A stretch of DNA of 64,000 bases from Streptomyces toyocaensis (GTDB lineage: Bacteria > Actinomycetota > Actinomycetes > Streptomycetales > Streptomycetaceae): NCBI RefSeq assembly GCF_000725125.1, contig NZ_JFCB01000020.1, positions 82,464-146,463 of the forward strand, given 5' to 3'. Numbering within the stretch: the first letter of the stretch is position 1; each line of letters opens with the position of its first letter. The position numbers and the translations under genes were made by a program. A model generated the notes under the pieces. That model did not search any database. It was not told the origin of the DNA and worked only from the letters and a program-made list of their open reading frames with translations. This document shows, one piece after another, positions 34,491-43,086 of this stretch.

Positions 34491-34841
34491 CTAACCCCTC
34501 CCGCCGGTCTCGTAGTGCAGGGAGATGGAGCGCAGGACGTCGGCGGAGGACACGTCGGTGCGGCCCTCGTCGTGGATCTCGGCGAGCTGGACGAAGGCGA
34601 AGGTGAGCGCGGACGTGATCTGCACGATGGCGGGGCCCAGTTTCTCGGTGACGATGTCCGCCACCTCGCGCGCGCTCGCGTCGGCCGGCAACCGGACGTG
34701 CGGCAGCATCTCCTCCAGGAGTGTGGCGACCGCCCCGTTCCCGGTCATGTCGGCGTCCGGGTTCTCACGCAGTCGCCGCCGCATCTCCAGGGCCTCGGTG
34801 AGGATGCCGACGCTCCGCTGCATGATCTCCCGCTGTTCCAT
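34491..34841 (-). CDS. Helical protein of unknown function
   Basis: A 116-residue, mostly helical protein starting MEQREIMQRSVGILTEALEM. No membrane segment, signal peptide or known family was recognised. The ribosome-binding site is poor, so the start (ATG at 34841 or GTG at 34847) is uncertain. It is divergent from the PP2C phosphatase gene and may belong to the same regulatory neighbourhood. Confidence 0.55.
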   Translation of the reverse strand: MEQREIMQRSVGILTEALEMRRRLRENPDADMTGNGAVATLLEEMLPHVRLPADASAREVADIVTEKLGPAIVQITSALTFAFVQLAEIHDEGRTDVSSADVLRSISLHYETGGRG

Positions 34842-34889
34842 GCGCACAGCCTAGACAGGTCCGGCGACTGGCCCAGCCGTCCGTCGGCT

Positions 34890-34915
34890 GGATATCATCC
34901 GTTCCATATAGGTAT
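34890..34915 (+). promoter_or_regulatory. Weak sigma-B-like promoter before the PP2C gene
   Basis: GGAT (34890-34893), 16 bases, then AGGTAT (34910-34915): one mismatch to GGGTAY of the Streptomyces sigma-B consensus. Placement 62 bases before the start is reasonable. Confidence 0.3.
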
Positions 34916-34976
34916 GACTGTTTCGCCCCCGAGGGCGGCCACCGCGCGTGAGTGTCCTCGCCCGAGTGAGTGATCC

Positions 34977-35807
34977 ATGTCCCGCACCGGTTCCACGGAC
35001 GACGGCGACGAGCTTCTGGTCAGGCTCAGGACGCTGACGGCTCAGGCGCGTGCGCAGGCGGAGGTGCAGCGCTCCCGGGTGGAACTGGCCATCGCCCTGC
35101 AACGCGGAATGCTGCCGCGGGGACTGCCGGTCGCCGACGGCGTGCGGCTGGCGGTGCGTTACGCGCCGGCGTACCAGGGGCTCAACGTGGGCGGCGACTG
35201 GTACGACGCGTTCACCATGCCCGACGGCAGGATCGGCCTGTCCATCGGTGACGTCCAGGGGCACAACATCGAGGCGGCCGCCTTCATGGGACAGGTCCGG
35301 GTCGGCCTCCGGGCCCTCGCCTCCGTCGACAGCGATCCGGGGGAACTCCTCGCCCGGACGAACGAACTCCTGCTGTCCCTGAGCTCCGATCTGTTCGCCA
35401 CCTGCACCTTCATGCGTCTCGACCCGGCCACCCGGCTGCTGGAGAGCGCCCGTGCCGGGCATCTGCCGTGCGTGTGGGCCACCGCGGACGGCCGGTCCGG
35501 GGTGACCCGGGACGAGGGAGGTCCGCCGCTGGGGATCCAGTCCGGCGTGGTCTACCCCGTCACCCGGTACCGGCTCGACACCGGCGGCGTGTTCGTGATG
35601 CTCACCGACGGCGTGGTGGAGGGACCGTCCATGCCCCTCGACGAGGGCCTCGACCAGGTGGCGCGGCTGGCGGGCATCGCCGCGGTCGCCTGCCTGGACG
35701 CCGACGCGCTCGCCGCGGCCGTCATCAAGGGCGCGGAACGGGTGGGACACGAGGACGACGCGGCCGTCCTGGTGATCGGGCACGACGGACCGGCCACTCC
35801 TCCATAG
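34977..35807 (+). CDS. PP2C-type SpoIIE/RsbU-like serine phosphatase
   Basis: A 276-residue soluble phosphatase. After a 50-residue coiled-coil start, the SpoIIE domain shows VGGDWYDAF, SIGDVQGHNIEAAAF, LTDGVVEG and HEDDAAVLVI, supplying the metal-binding aspartates. Such enzymes dephosphorylate STAS anti-anti-sigma proteins to activate a sigma factor. No sensory domain is fused; the following gene encodes a MASE1 membrane sensor, which may provide the input. Confidence 0.92.
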   Translation: MSRTGSTDDGDELLVRLRTLTAQARAQAEVQRSRVELAIALQRGMLPRGLPVADGVRLAVRYAPAYQGLNVGGDWYDAFTMPDGRIGLSIGDVQGHNIEAAAFMGQVRVGLRALASVDSDPGELLARTNELLLSLSSDLFATCTFMRLDPATRLLESARAGHLPCVWATADGRSGVTRDEGGPPLGIQSGVVYPVTRYRLDTGGVFVMLTDGVVEGPSMPLDEGLDQVARLAGIAAVACLDADALAAAVIKGAERVGHEDDAAVLVIGHDGPATPP

Positions 35808-35859
35808 GGCCGACAGGCCCACCCTCCTCGCCTCGCCGTCGCGGCGGGGCCGGTGTGTG

Positions 35860-36867
35860 ATGGCTGGTGTGGTGGCTCGCCAGGATCTTCGTACACCGGC
35901 CGTCTTCGTGCTCGAGACGCTGGCCGTCGCCGCCTGCTACTACGCGGCGGGGCGACTGGGGCTGCTGCGCGAGCTGACCGTCGCGGGTGCGGTGGTCTCG
36001 CCCCTCTGGCCGCCGGCCGGGGTGGCCGTCGCCTCTCTGCTGGTCCTCGGGCTGCGCTGCTGGCTCGGCATCGCGCTGGGCGCCCTGTTCGTCCTCATGT
36101 ACCTCACCTCCCTGCAGCCGGCCTCGCTGGGCGTCGTCGCCGGCAACACCGCGGCGCCGGTGTGCGGGTACCTCCTGCTGCGCAGGGTGGGCTTCCGCAC
36201 CGACCTCGCCCGGTTACGGGACTGTCTCGCGCTGGTGTTCCTCGGCGCCTTCTCGGCCATGCTGATCAGTTCGTCCGCCGGCGCCGGCCTGCTGGTCGCC
36301 ACGGGTGACCTCCCGGGGCGGGACTTCGGGGGCGTGTGGCTGGCCTGGTGGGTCGGCGACGCGATGGGCGTCCTGCTGATCACCCCCGTCCTGCTCATGC
36401 TCCTCCGCCTGCGCGCCCCCTTCCACTGGTCGCGGTGGAAGGAGGCGGTAGGTCTGACGGTGATCGCGGGCTGTCTCGTGCCGGTGGCCACGCGCAGCCC
36501 GGCGAGTCTGCTGTTCGCCATCTATCCGCTGCTGATCTGGGCGGCTCTGCGGTTCCAGCTGCCCGGCAGCATGCTGTGCGCCCTGTTCGCCTCCGTCATG
36601 GCCACCATCGCCGCGACCGACGGTGTCGGGCCCTTCGCGTACATGTCGGAGGTGGAGGTCATGGTCAACCTGCAGTCGTTCAACGGGGCGATGGCCCTGA
36701 CGTCCTTGCTGCTGTCCGCGGTGATCACCGAGCAGCACAACACCAGACGCTCCGTGGAGCGTGCGTGTCAGGAGCTGGTCGAGGTGCTGGAGCATCTGAC
36801 GGCGGGGGAACCCGCGGCCGGCCGGCCGCCGCGGGACGACGGCGGGCGGTCGCGGAGCGCCGGCTGA
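35860..36867 (+). CDS. MASE1-domain membrane protein without an output domain
   Basis: A 335-residue protein with eight predicted helices matching MASE1: VVSPLWPPAGVAVASLLVLG, GNTAAPVCGYLLLRRVGFRT, and LAWWVGDAMGVLLITPVLLM. MASE1 is normally fused to kinase, GGDEF or phosphatase domains. Here only a 50-residue helical tail follows (RRSVERACQELVEVLEHLTA). With the soluble PP2C gene directly upstream, this may be a two-part sensor. The ATG at 35860 is used; a GTG at 35857 is in the same frame. Confidence 0.85.
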   Translation: MAGVVARQDLRTPAVFVLETLAVAACYYAAGRLGLLRELTVAGAVVSPLWPPAGVAVASLLVLGLRCWLGIALGALFVLMYLTSLQPASLGVVAGNTAAPVCGYLLLRRVGFRTDLARLRDCLALVFLGAFSAMLISSSAGAGLLVATGDLPGRDFGGVWLAWWVGDAMGVLLITPVLLMLLRLRAPFHWSRWKEAVGLTVIAGCLVPVATRSPASLLFAIYPLLIWAALRFQLPGSMLCALFASVMATIAATDGVGPFAYMSEVEVMVNLQSFNGAMALTSLLLSAVITEQHNTRRSVERACQELVEVLEHLTAGEPAAGRPPRDDGGRSRSAG

Positions 36868-36895
36868 CCGTACGCGGGGCCCCGGGTGGCCGGCC

Positions 36896-37750
36896 TCACT
36901 TGCTCAGGGACGCGGTGTCTCCCATGACGACCACCGGGTGCCGGTCGGGGTCGAGGGCGCGCAGGAGTTCCTCCATGTGACGCTCCTGGAGACTGACGCA
37001 GCCCTGGGTGGGCCCCTCGTGGTCGACGTGCAGCCAGATGCCGCCGCCCCTGTCGGCCCCGAGCGGACGGGTCAGGTCCAGCGGGGTGGTGCCCGGTTCG
37101 CGGTTGTAGTCGATGGCGATGACGTAGTCGAAGGACCCCTCCAGCGGCTCCCCCTCGAATCCCGTGCCGCTGACGCTGAACGCGTCCGACCGGTCGTAGG
37201 GCAGCTCGGTGCCGGGGTCGGGCAGCAGTCCCCCGGCGCCGGTCAGGGTGAACACGCCGATCGGGGAGCGCAGGTCCCCGGCCCAGTGGTCATCGGTCCA
37301 GCCCTTGAGTGCGTTGCGTGCCGGCCACGCCGGACCCGCCTCCCAGCCGGAACCGGTGTGCTCGTACAGCACGGCCTCGGAGCGGTTGGCGTCCCTGGCC
37401 CGGCCGGTGACGACGAGGACCTGGCGGGCGTCGCCCGGGATCCACGCCAGTGTCCGGGGGCCGAGGCCGGGGATCCGGGTGGGCAGTCGCGTCCGGGTCC
37501 CGGCTCCGGCCCGGCCCTGGGCGGTGTTCGCGGTCCCGGGCGCCCCGGCCGCCGGGACGGTGGCGGCGGGAACGTCCCGCGTCGTCGTACCGGTGCCCGC
37601 CCCACAGGCGGTCAGGGCCGCGACGACGACCAGGGCGACGGCCGGCAACGCCACACGGCCGCGCGCTCGGACGGGGACGCCGGTCCACCGTCCGGCCCGG
37701 GGCGGAGCGGGGTGACGCGGACGGTGCGGGCAGTCGATCGATGAAGCCAT
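36896..37750 (-). CDS. L,D-transpeptidase-like (YkuD) lipoprotein
   Basis: A 284-residue predicted lipoprotein. A basic N-terminus is followed by a hydrophobic segment and the lipobox VAALTAC near residue 50. The C-terminal domain has the YkuD catalytic signature: HVDHEG, then GPTQGCVSL with the active-site cysteine. Expected role: cell-wall cross-linking or attachment at the outer face of the membrane. The convergent MASE1 gene ends 28 bases away. Confidence 0.85.
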   Translation of the reverse strand: MASSIDCPHRPRHPAPPRAGRWTGVPVRARGRVALPAVALVVVAALTACGAGTGTTTRDVPAATVPAAGAPGTANTAQGRAGAGTRTRLPTRIPGLGPRTLAWIPGDARQVLVVTGRARDANRSEAVLYEHTGSGWEAGPAWPARNALKGWTDDHWAGDLRSPIGVFTLTGAGGLLPDPGTELPYDRSDAFSVSGTGFEGEPLEGSFDYVIAIDYNREPGTTPLDLTRPLGADRGGGIWLHVDHEGPTQGCVSLQERHMEELLRALDPDRHPVVVMGDTASLSK

Positions 37751-38292
37751 GCTCTCAGCCTGACTTCGACTCACCGGATTCGCCTCAGCTCCCCGCGCGA
37801 GTCCGGTGAAGTCCCCCGTCTGCGCTCCCCCGGGAGGGAACCGTTCCGTGCGGAAAGCCACCCGCGCGGGTGATGGGCCCGCGCACCGAGTGGAGTACGG
37901 GTTCGCCGGACGGAGTACCGCGCGGGCGTGGCGCCACCGGTGGATCACCAGGGGCGAGCCGGGTTCGATCACCCCGTCCCCTTCGGCGGAACCGGTGACG
38001 GTGAGGTCCGTCGGAGTGGCGCGGCCCCGGGCGCCTAGGCCGTGGGACCTCCCGCGGGGCGCCGGGGTGGCCGTCGTCGGCGTGGGCCGCCACGAACGAG
38101 TGAATTGCGACGGGGGCCTCGACGGCTTCGGCGGGTGCCGGGTCGGCGCTCACCCGGGCTCGGACGCGGCGCACGGACGTGACGCTCTCGCCGAGCGCCG
38201 GACAGGGGCCGCACAGAAGAAACGGTCAACCGCGCCCGGCCGTACCATGGCTGGCCACCAGGGGAACCAACGGCAAGAAAAGAGACACCGTC
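37751..38292. other. Gene-free stretch
   Basis: About 540 bases between divergent genes. Long open frames here are low-complexity Arg/Gly/Pro-rich shadows with no family resemblance. It probably holds promoters for both flanking genes, but no convincing boxes were seen. Confidence 0.4.
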
Positions 38293-39111
38293 ATGTCCGA
38301 GAACTCGACCACCGCAACGGACCTCGCGTCGCAGTACACCGCTCAGGTCGCCGACGACCTCGAGCGCAACATCAAGGAGCAGGAGCGGGTGACCGCGGAA
38401 GTCGCCGCGTTGCAGGAGCAGTTGACCGTGCTTCGGCACGACCACGCCATCCTGGTGAACATGCAGCAGGCGCTGGGCCTCGTCCCCTCACCCGCCGAGC
38501 CCGCGGGCGCGCCCGACACCGCGCACACGGCCGGGGCGGCGCCCGGCGGTGCGACCGTCCCCGCGCCGCGCGGGAGGAGCGGCGCCGGGGCCGGTGCGGA
38601 GAGGCCGAAGCGGGCGAAGAAGGCGGCCGCGCGCACCGCGCCCGGCAAGCAGACCCGCAGGCCGTCCGCGGCGAAGGCGGAGCGGCCGGCGGCACGGGCG
38701 GCCAAGGCCTCGGACACCCAGGCGCGGGAGACCGCGGTGCAGGGGAGCAAGGCGAAGGAGACCAAGGCGAAGGAGACCAAGCCGGAGGAGAGCAACGCGA
38801 AGGAGAGCAACGCGAAGGAGAGCAACGCGAAGGGAACCAAGGCCCGGGCGGCCGGAGCGGACGGGCCCAAGCTGGTCGAACTCGTCCGCCGGCACCTGAG
38901 CGAGCAGAACGAGCCGCGTTCGGCCGCGGAGGTGGCCGGCGCTCTCACGGAGGCGCACCCGGAGCGGACCATCAGGACCACGGTGGTGCGCAGCACCCTG
39001 GAGGGACTCGTCGCCCGTAACCAGGCTCAGCGCACCAAGCAGGGTTCCTCGGTCTTCTACACCGTCTCCGAGGCCGTCGAGCAGGCGCCGAAGGAGGAGG
39101 CGAACCGCTGA
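38293..39111 (+). CDS. Coiled-coil/AKEx-repeat protein with C-terminal winged helix
   Basis: A 272-residue protein in three parts: an N-terminal coiled coil (residues about 10-60, DDLERNIKEQERVTAEVAAL), a long basic Ala/Lys-rich linker with AKETK and AKESN repeats (about 150-185), and a C-terminal winged-helix-like domain (SAAEVAGALTEAHPERTIRT). The layout resembles histone-like or nucleoid-associated actinobacterial proteins. Function is unknown; DNA binding is inferred from the basic linker and wing. Confidence 0.7.
   Translation: MSENSTTATDLASQYTAQVADDLERNIKEQERVTAEVAALQEQLTVLRHDHAILVNMQQALGLVPSPAEPAGAPDTAHTAGAAPGGATVPAPRGRSGAGAGAERPKRAKKAAARTAPGKQTRRPSAAKAERPAARAAKASDTQARETAVQGSKAKETKAKETKPEESNAKESNAKESNAKGTKARAAGADGPKLVELVRRHLSEQNEPRSAAEVAGALTEAHPERTIRTTVVRSTLEGLVARNQAQRTKQGSSVFYTVSEAVEQAPKEEANR
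38746..38835 (+). repeat. Six 15-bp tandem repeats inside the coding region
   Basis: Six near-identical 15-base units (type AGCAACGCGAAGGAG or ACCAAGGCGAAGGAG) encode five-residue steps SNAKE or TKAKE. Two adjacent units are identical, so replication slippage could change copy number without breaking the frame. Confidence 0.85.
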
Positions 39112-39135
39112 TCCCCGGCGGTTCGGACGGGATGC

Positions 39136-40161
39136 TCAGGCCAGGAAACCCAGCCTTTCGCGTCGGACGGGATGCCGGAAGCCCTCGCCGCAGGCCCAGC
39201 GCGCGATCTCGGACAGGGCGAGATCGGCCAGCCTGCGCCATTCGTTGCCCTGGGAGCCGGCGAGGTGAGGGGTGAGCAGGACGTTGTCGCACTGCCACAA
39301 CGGGTGCGAGGACGGCAGGACGTCGGGGTCGGTCACGTCGAGCACGGCGCGGATGCGGCCGGCCAGCACCGCGTCGGTGAGCGCCTCCTGGTCGACCACC
39401 GCGCCGCGCGCCGTGTTGATCAGTACGGCGTCGGGGCGCATGGCGTCGATCAGCTCACGGCCGACCAGCCCGCGGGTCCCGGGCAGCAGCGGGGTGTGCA
39501 CGCTCACGGTGTCGCTGCGCCGGAACAGTTCCGCCGGACCGACCCGCTCCACGCCCAGTACGCGGGCTTCGCCGTCGTCGACGCAGGGGTCGTGCAGCAG
39601 GACCTCGATGTCGTGCGGGCGCAGCAGGTCGATGACCCGGCGGCCGATGAGGGACGCCGAGAGGATGCCGACCGTACGGTGGTGGTTGCCGACCGTGCGG
39701 GGAGTGCGCAGCCAGTCCGGCCCGGTGCGCGAGGCACGGTACCCGCGCGCGGACTCCAGCACCCGTTTGCCGGTGAGCAGGATCATCGCGAGGGTGTACT
39801 CGGCGACCGGCACGGCGTTGGCCGCGGCGGCCGAGGAGACCTCGATGCCGCGTTCCCAGCAGGCGTCGGTGACATGGCCGCGTACGCTGCCCGCGGTGTG
39901 CACGACGGCCCGCAGCCGGGGCGCCGCCCGCAGCACGTCCGCGTCGAGGGGCGGGCAGCCCCAGCCGGTGACCAGCAGGTCGGCGTCGGCGAGCGCGGTG
40001 CGTGCCCGGGACGTGGTCAGGTCGTCCAGCACCGGGAGCGGGGCGAGGTCGCACAGCCCGGCGAGGGCGGTCAGGGAATCGGCGTCGAGGACGGCCGCGG
40101 CGGTGTCAGGGAACATGGCGAGGGCGGCGCGCGGACGGGGGCCGGGCATGGACGCGGTCAT
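39136..40161 (-). CDS. D-isomer-specific 2-hydroxyacid dehydrogenase family protein
   Basis: A 341-residue enzyme of the NAD-dependent 2-hydroxyacid dehydrogenase family. Catalytic residues are visible: Arg in VLINTARGAVVD and His in LLTPHLAG. The nucleotide-binding loop, usually GxGxxG, is VGILSASLIG here, with only the last glycine kept, so cofactor binding may differ. The ATG at 40161 has AGGAGG upstream. No pathway partner is adjacent. Confidence 0.85.
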   Translation of the reverse strand: MTASMPGPRPRAALAMFPDTAAAVLDADSLTALAGLCDLAPLPVLDDLTTSRARTALADADLLVTGWGCPPLDADVLRAAPRLRAVVHTAGSVRGHVTDACWERGIEVSSAAAANAVPVAEYTLAMILLTGKRVLESARGYRASRTGPDWLRTPRTVGNHHRTVGILSASLIGRRVIDLLRPHDIEVLLHDPCVDDGEARVLGVERVGPAELFRRSDTVSVHTPLLPGTRGLVGRELIDAMRPDAVLINTARGAVVDQEALTDAVLAGRIRAVLDVTDPDVLPSSHPLWQCDNVLLTPHLAGSQGNEWRRLADLALSEIARWACGEGFRHPVRRERLGFLA

Positions 40162-40326
40162 GGCGGCGGGAACCTCCTGGTGCGTGCGGGGTCGTGTCAC
40201 GGCTCCGGTGCCCGGACCGCCGTGCCGGAAGCGCTGAAGCGGGGAGGGGGGAGGAGGGGCGGCGGGCAGTGACCCCATGATGACCACGCCGCGGTACCCC
40301 GGAGAGAGAAGGACGCGGAGCCGGGG

Positions 40327-40356
40327 CGGGCCCCGTGACACGGCTGACGGGGCCCG
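40327..40356 (-). terminator. Hairpin terminator of the glycosyltransferase operon
   Basis: A perfect 10-bp inverted repeat (CGGGCCCCGT and its complement) around a 10-base loop, 19 bases past the stop of the leftward gene that ends at 40375. Confidence 0.65.
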
Positions 40357-40374
40357 CGGGGCCGTCGCGGCCGT

Positions 40375-41187
40375 TCAGCCGCGGGCCGTCACCTCGACGG
40401 CGAGGTCGTTGTCGACGGTGTAGTACGGGCGCAGGACGGATCCGCCGACGGTGACCCGCGGGTACACGAAGACCCCTTTGCGGTCCGCCAGGTCGTCCAG
40501 GAGGCGGCCGACCCTGATCAGTGGGGCGTCGGCGGCGGGGCGGAGGAAGACGTCCCAGACCCGGGCACCGCCGTCCTCGGCCACGAGTTCCCCGTAGGCG
40601 ACGGTGAAGGAGAAGCCGTCTCCGGCCCGCCGCACCGGGAAGCCGCGCACCGTGTCCTTGTCGCCCCGAAGCCGCAGCACTCCGGCGGCCCCTTCGGAGA
40701 GCCCGGTGCCGTGCAGGCGCGCGTGGACCGTCACCATGCCGTCGGCGATGTCGACGCGGCTCACCTCGGGGTGGGCGGTGCGCAGCCAGGCGCGTACCGC
40801 GAGGAACCCGTCGACGGTGGCGTACGGCACCCGGACGGCCACCGGCGACGGCCGGTCCCGCGGGCAGCCCTCGACCAGCGCGCGGACGTCCCGCAGGCCG
40901 GGGCGCAGCCGTTCGCGTTCGGCACCGGGGCCGCGCAGCACATACGGGTCCCAGCGGCCCTCCGCGAGCGGGGGCGCCGGTTCCAGCACGGCGCGGACCT
41001 CGCCGTCGGAACCGGCGGGCTCGAGGGCGAGCGTGCGGCTCTCCTGCTCGGGGCGGCCCTTCGCGTGGCGCCGTACCAGCAGCAGCCGCGCCGGCGCGGG
41101 GGACGGCAGCCGCAGCCGGAAGGTGATCCGGCCGCCGGCACCGGCGGTGCAGTCGGTGCGCAGGTCGTCGGCATGTTCGGTGCTCAT
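40375..41187 (-). CDS. Protein of unknown function coupled to a glycosyltransferase
   Basis: A 270-residue soluble beta-rich protein. Two halves each show a barrel-like run: ITFRLRLPSPAPARLLLVRR near residue 20 and VTVHARLHGTGLSEGAAGVL near residue 150. The final part reads FVYPRVTVGGSVLRPYYTVD. I do not recognise a family. The ATG lies in the stop of the upstream glycosyltransferase (ATGA), so the two work together; similar beta domains accompany glycopolymer enzymes in actinomycetes. Carbohydrate binding or transfer is a guess. Confidence 0.65.
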   Translation of the reverse strand: MSTEHADDLRTDCTAGAGGRITFRLRLPSPAPARLLLVRRHAKGRPEQESRTLALEPAGSDGEVRAVLEPAPPLAEGRWDPYVLRGPGAERERLRPGLRDVRALVEGCPRDRPSPVAVRVPYATVDGFLAVRAWLRTAHPEVSRVDIADGMVTVHARLHGTGLSEGAAGVLRLRGDKDTVRGFPVRRAGDGFSFTVAYGELVAEDGGARVWDVFLRPAADAPLIRVGRLLDDLADRKGVFVYPRVTVGGSVLRPYYTVDNDLAVEVTARG

Positions 41188-42449
41188 CGGCGTCCCTTCC
41201 GTACGGCGCGCAGCGCGCTGGTGGCGGCGGCGCGGGCGAGGTCGCGGGCGGCGTAGCCCCCGGTGCGCAGGGTGTGCGGCAGCCCGCTGCGCGCGGGTGC
41301 GCCGCGTCCGCCGCCGCTCCTGGCTTCGACGGCCTCCCCGAAGAGGGCTTCGGCCCGGGCGACGACCGGTGCGGGGGCGAACCGGCGCGCGTTGCCGAGG
41401 GCCGCCCCGCCCATGCGGCGGCGCCGCTCGTCGTCGCGGACCAGGGCGAGGAGGGCGGAGCCGAAGGCGGCGGCGTCCCCGACCGGCACCAGCAGGCCGT
41501 CCTCGCCGTCCTTGATGATCTCGCCGGGTCCGTAGGGGCAGTCGGTGCTCACCACGGGCAGCCCGCAGCGCATGGCCTCGACGATGGTCATGCCGAACGG
41601 CTCGAAGTCGGAGGCGGAGACGCCGATGGAGCCCTTGACCCACTCGGCTTCCATGGGGGTCGCCGCCCCCATGAGGAAGACGTTGTTCCACAGGCCGAGC
41701 GTCTCGATCCGGGCGCGCAGCCGGTCCTTCTCCTCCCCCCTGCCGTAGATACGCAGCTGCCAGCCGGGGTGCTCGGCGACGACCCGGGCGAACGCGTCGA
41801 TGATCAGGTCGTAGCGCTTGACCGGGACCAGCCGGCCGGCCGCGATCACGATCCTGCCGGTGCCGTCGGCGGCGGGCAGCGTGGGATCGGGAACGCTGTT
41901 GGGGAGGGCTTCCACCCGCACACCGGGGAGCCGCATCTTGCGGCGGTAGGAATCCGCGTCCGCCTGCGTGACGGTGGTGATCAGGTCGAGCCTGCGGTAG
42001 GCGCGCCGCAGCACCGTGCGCAGCCCGGCGTGGTGGTTGTCGAGGGTGAGGTGTTCCTGGCCGACGCGTACGACGCGGTCCGGGGCCTGGAGGGCGAGGT
42101 GCACGTTGAGGCCCGGCCGGGTGCCGACGACGACGTCGGCGTCGATCGCCTCCAGGTACGCGCCGATCCGCCGGTCCGTCAGTTCGCTGTACGCGCCGTG
42201 CCGGTACTCGGCGGCGGGGAACACCTTGGCCGGTCTGCCGTGCAGGGGGTGGTCCCTCTCGTGCCGCAGATCCACCAGCGCCCGCAGCCGGACCCGGGGG
42301 TCCGGGGTGAGGCTGGGGCGCTCCCGGTTCCGTAACACCGAGACGACCTCCACGTCGTGCCGCTCGGCCAGCGCGCCGGCCAGGTTGAACGTGGTGGCGA
42401 CCGTGCCTCCGATCGCATAGGCGTTATGGACCAGGAATGAGATCTTCAT
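41184..42449 (-). CDS. GT-B glycosyltransferase (GT4 type)
   Basis: A 421-residue glycosyltransferase. The N-terminal domain starts KISFLVHNAYAIGGTVATTF, typical of GT4 enzymes. The C-terminal half has IVIAAGRLVPVKRYDLIIDA and the nucleotide-binding EPFGMTIVEAMRCGLPVV with the EX7E pattern. The donor is probably a nucleotide sugar; the acceptor is unknown. The start is uncertain in ribosome-binding strength but natural by homology. It is the first gene of a two-gene operon ending at a hairpin. Confidence 0.88.
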   Translation of the reverse strand: MKISFLVHNAYAIGGTVATTFNLAGALAERHDVEVVSVLRNRERPSLTPDPRVRLRALVDLRHERDHPLHGRPAKVFPAAEYRHGAYSELTDRRIGAYLEAIDADVVVGTRPGLNVHLALQAPDRVVRVGQEHLTLDNHHAGLRTVLRRAYRRLDLITTVTQADADSYRRKMRLPGVRVEALPNSVPDPTLPAADGTGRIVIAAGRLVPVKRYDLIIDAFARVVAEHPGWQLRIYGRGEEKDRLRARIETLGLWNNVFLMGAATPMEAEWVKGSIGVSASDFEPFGMTIVEAMRCGLPVVSTDCPYGPGEIIKDGEDGLLVPVGDAAAFGSALLALVRDDERRRRMGGAALGNARRFAPAPVVARAEALFGEAVEARSGGGRGAPARSGLPHTLRTGGYAARDLARAAATSALRAVRKGRR

Positions 42450-42523
42450 GGCGGACTAGACCGCATCGAGCGTTCAGGAGTTGTCCGTTGTTATCACTCT
42501 GTGGCCGTGACGGTCACATGAGT

Positions 42524-42925
42524 TCAACTGCCGGGCCTCCGGCTCTGGATCGTCATGCCGGGGCGGCGGCGGTGCACGGTCAGGTAGGTCAGCCCTTCGG
42601 CGCCGGCGGCCAGGCTCCGGGTGGAGCCGTGCGGGAGCCAGGTCAGGGAGCCGGCGGGAAGGGGGTGGGGGCCGTCGGGGGCGGTGAGGGTGCCGTGGCC
42701 GGCGAGGACGAGCAGGAGGACGTCGAGGTCGGGCTCGCGGTGGGTGTCGACCCGGTGCCCGGGCGGGAGGCGTACGACGTTGGCGTCGAGCTGACGGCCG
42801 GACTCCGCGAGCCGCCACAGGGCACCGGCGGACGCGTCGTCGAGGGCGGCCAGCGCTGCCGTGTCGCACAGGATCCGCGGGAGGGGGATGTCATCGCCCG
42901 GTGTGCCGCTGGTCTCTGACGTCAT
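42524..42925 (-). CDS. Cupin-domain protein
   Basis: A 133-residue single-cupin protein. The first cupin motif reads PPGHRVDTHREPDLDVLLLV, and the second PAGSLTWLPHGSTRSLAAG, with His and acidic residues suited to one metal. It is probably a small-molecule binder or anti-sigma-like sensor; no partner is evident. There is no signal peptide. Confidence 0.78.
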   Translation of the reverse strand: MTSETSGTPGDDIPLPRILCDTAALAALDDASAGALWRLAESGRQLDANVVRLPPGHRVDTHREPDLDVLLLVLAGHGTLTAPDGPHPLPAGSLTWLPHGSTRSLAAGAEGLTYLTVHRRRPGMTIQSRRPGS

Positions 42926-43086
42926 GAGGTGTCACCGTCCCCTGCGCGTGGACGCGCCGGCCGTCCGCGGTCGCTCTCCAAATGGGAATCTAACATGCCT
43001 ATTTGGGCGGTGAGGTGAGACGGCCCGGGGGCGTCCCCGCCGGAGCGGGCGGAGCTGCCGGTCCGGCGGGAACAGCGGGCCGCCGC

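Noticed and set aside
38746..38835. CRISPR-like repeats
   Set aside because: The 15-base units are contiguous, without spacers, and encode in-frame peptides.
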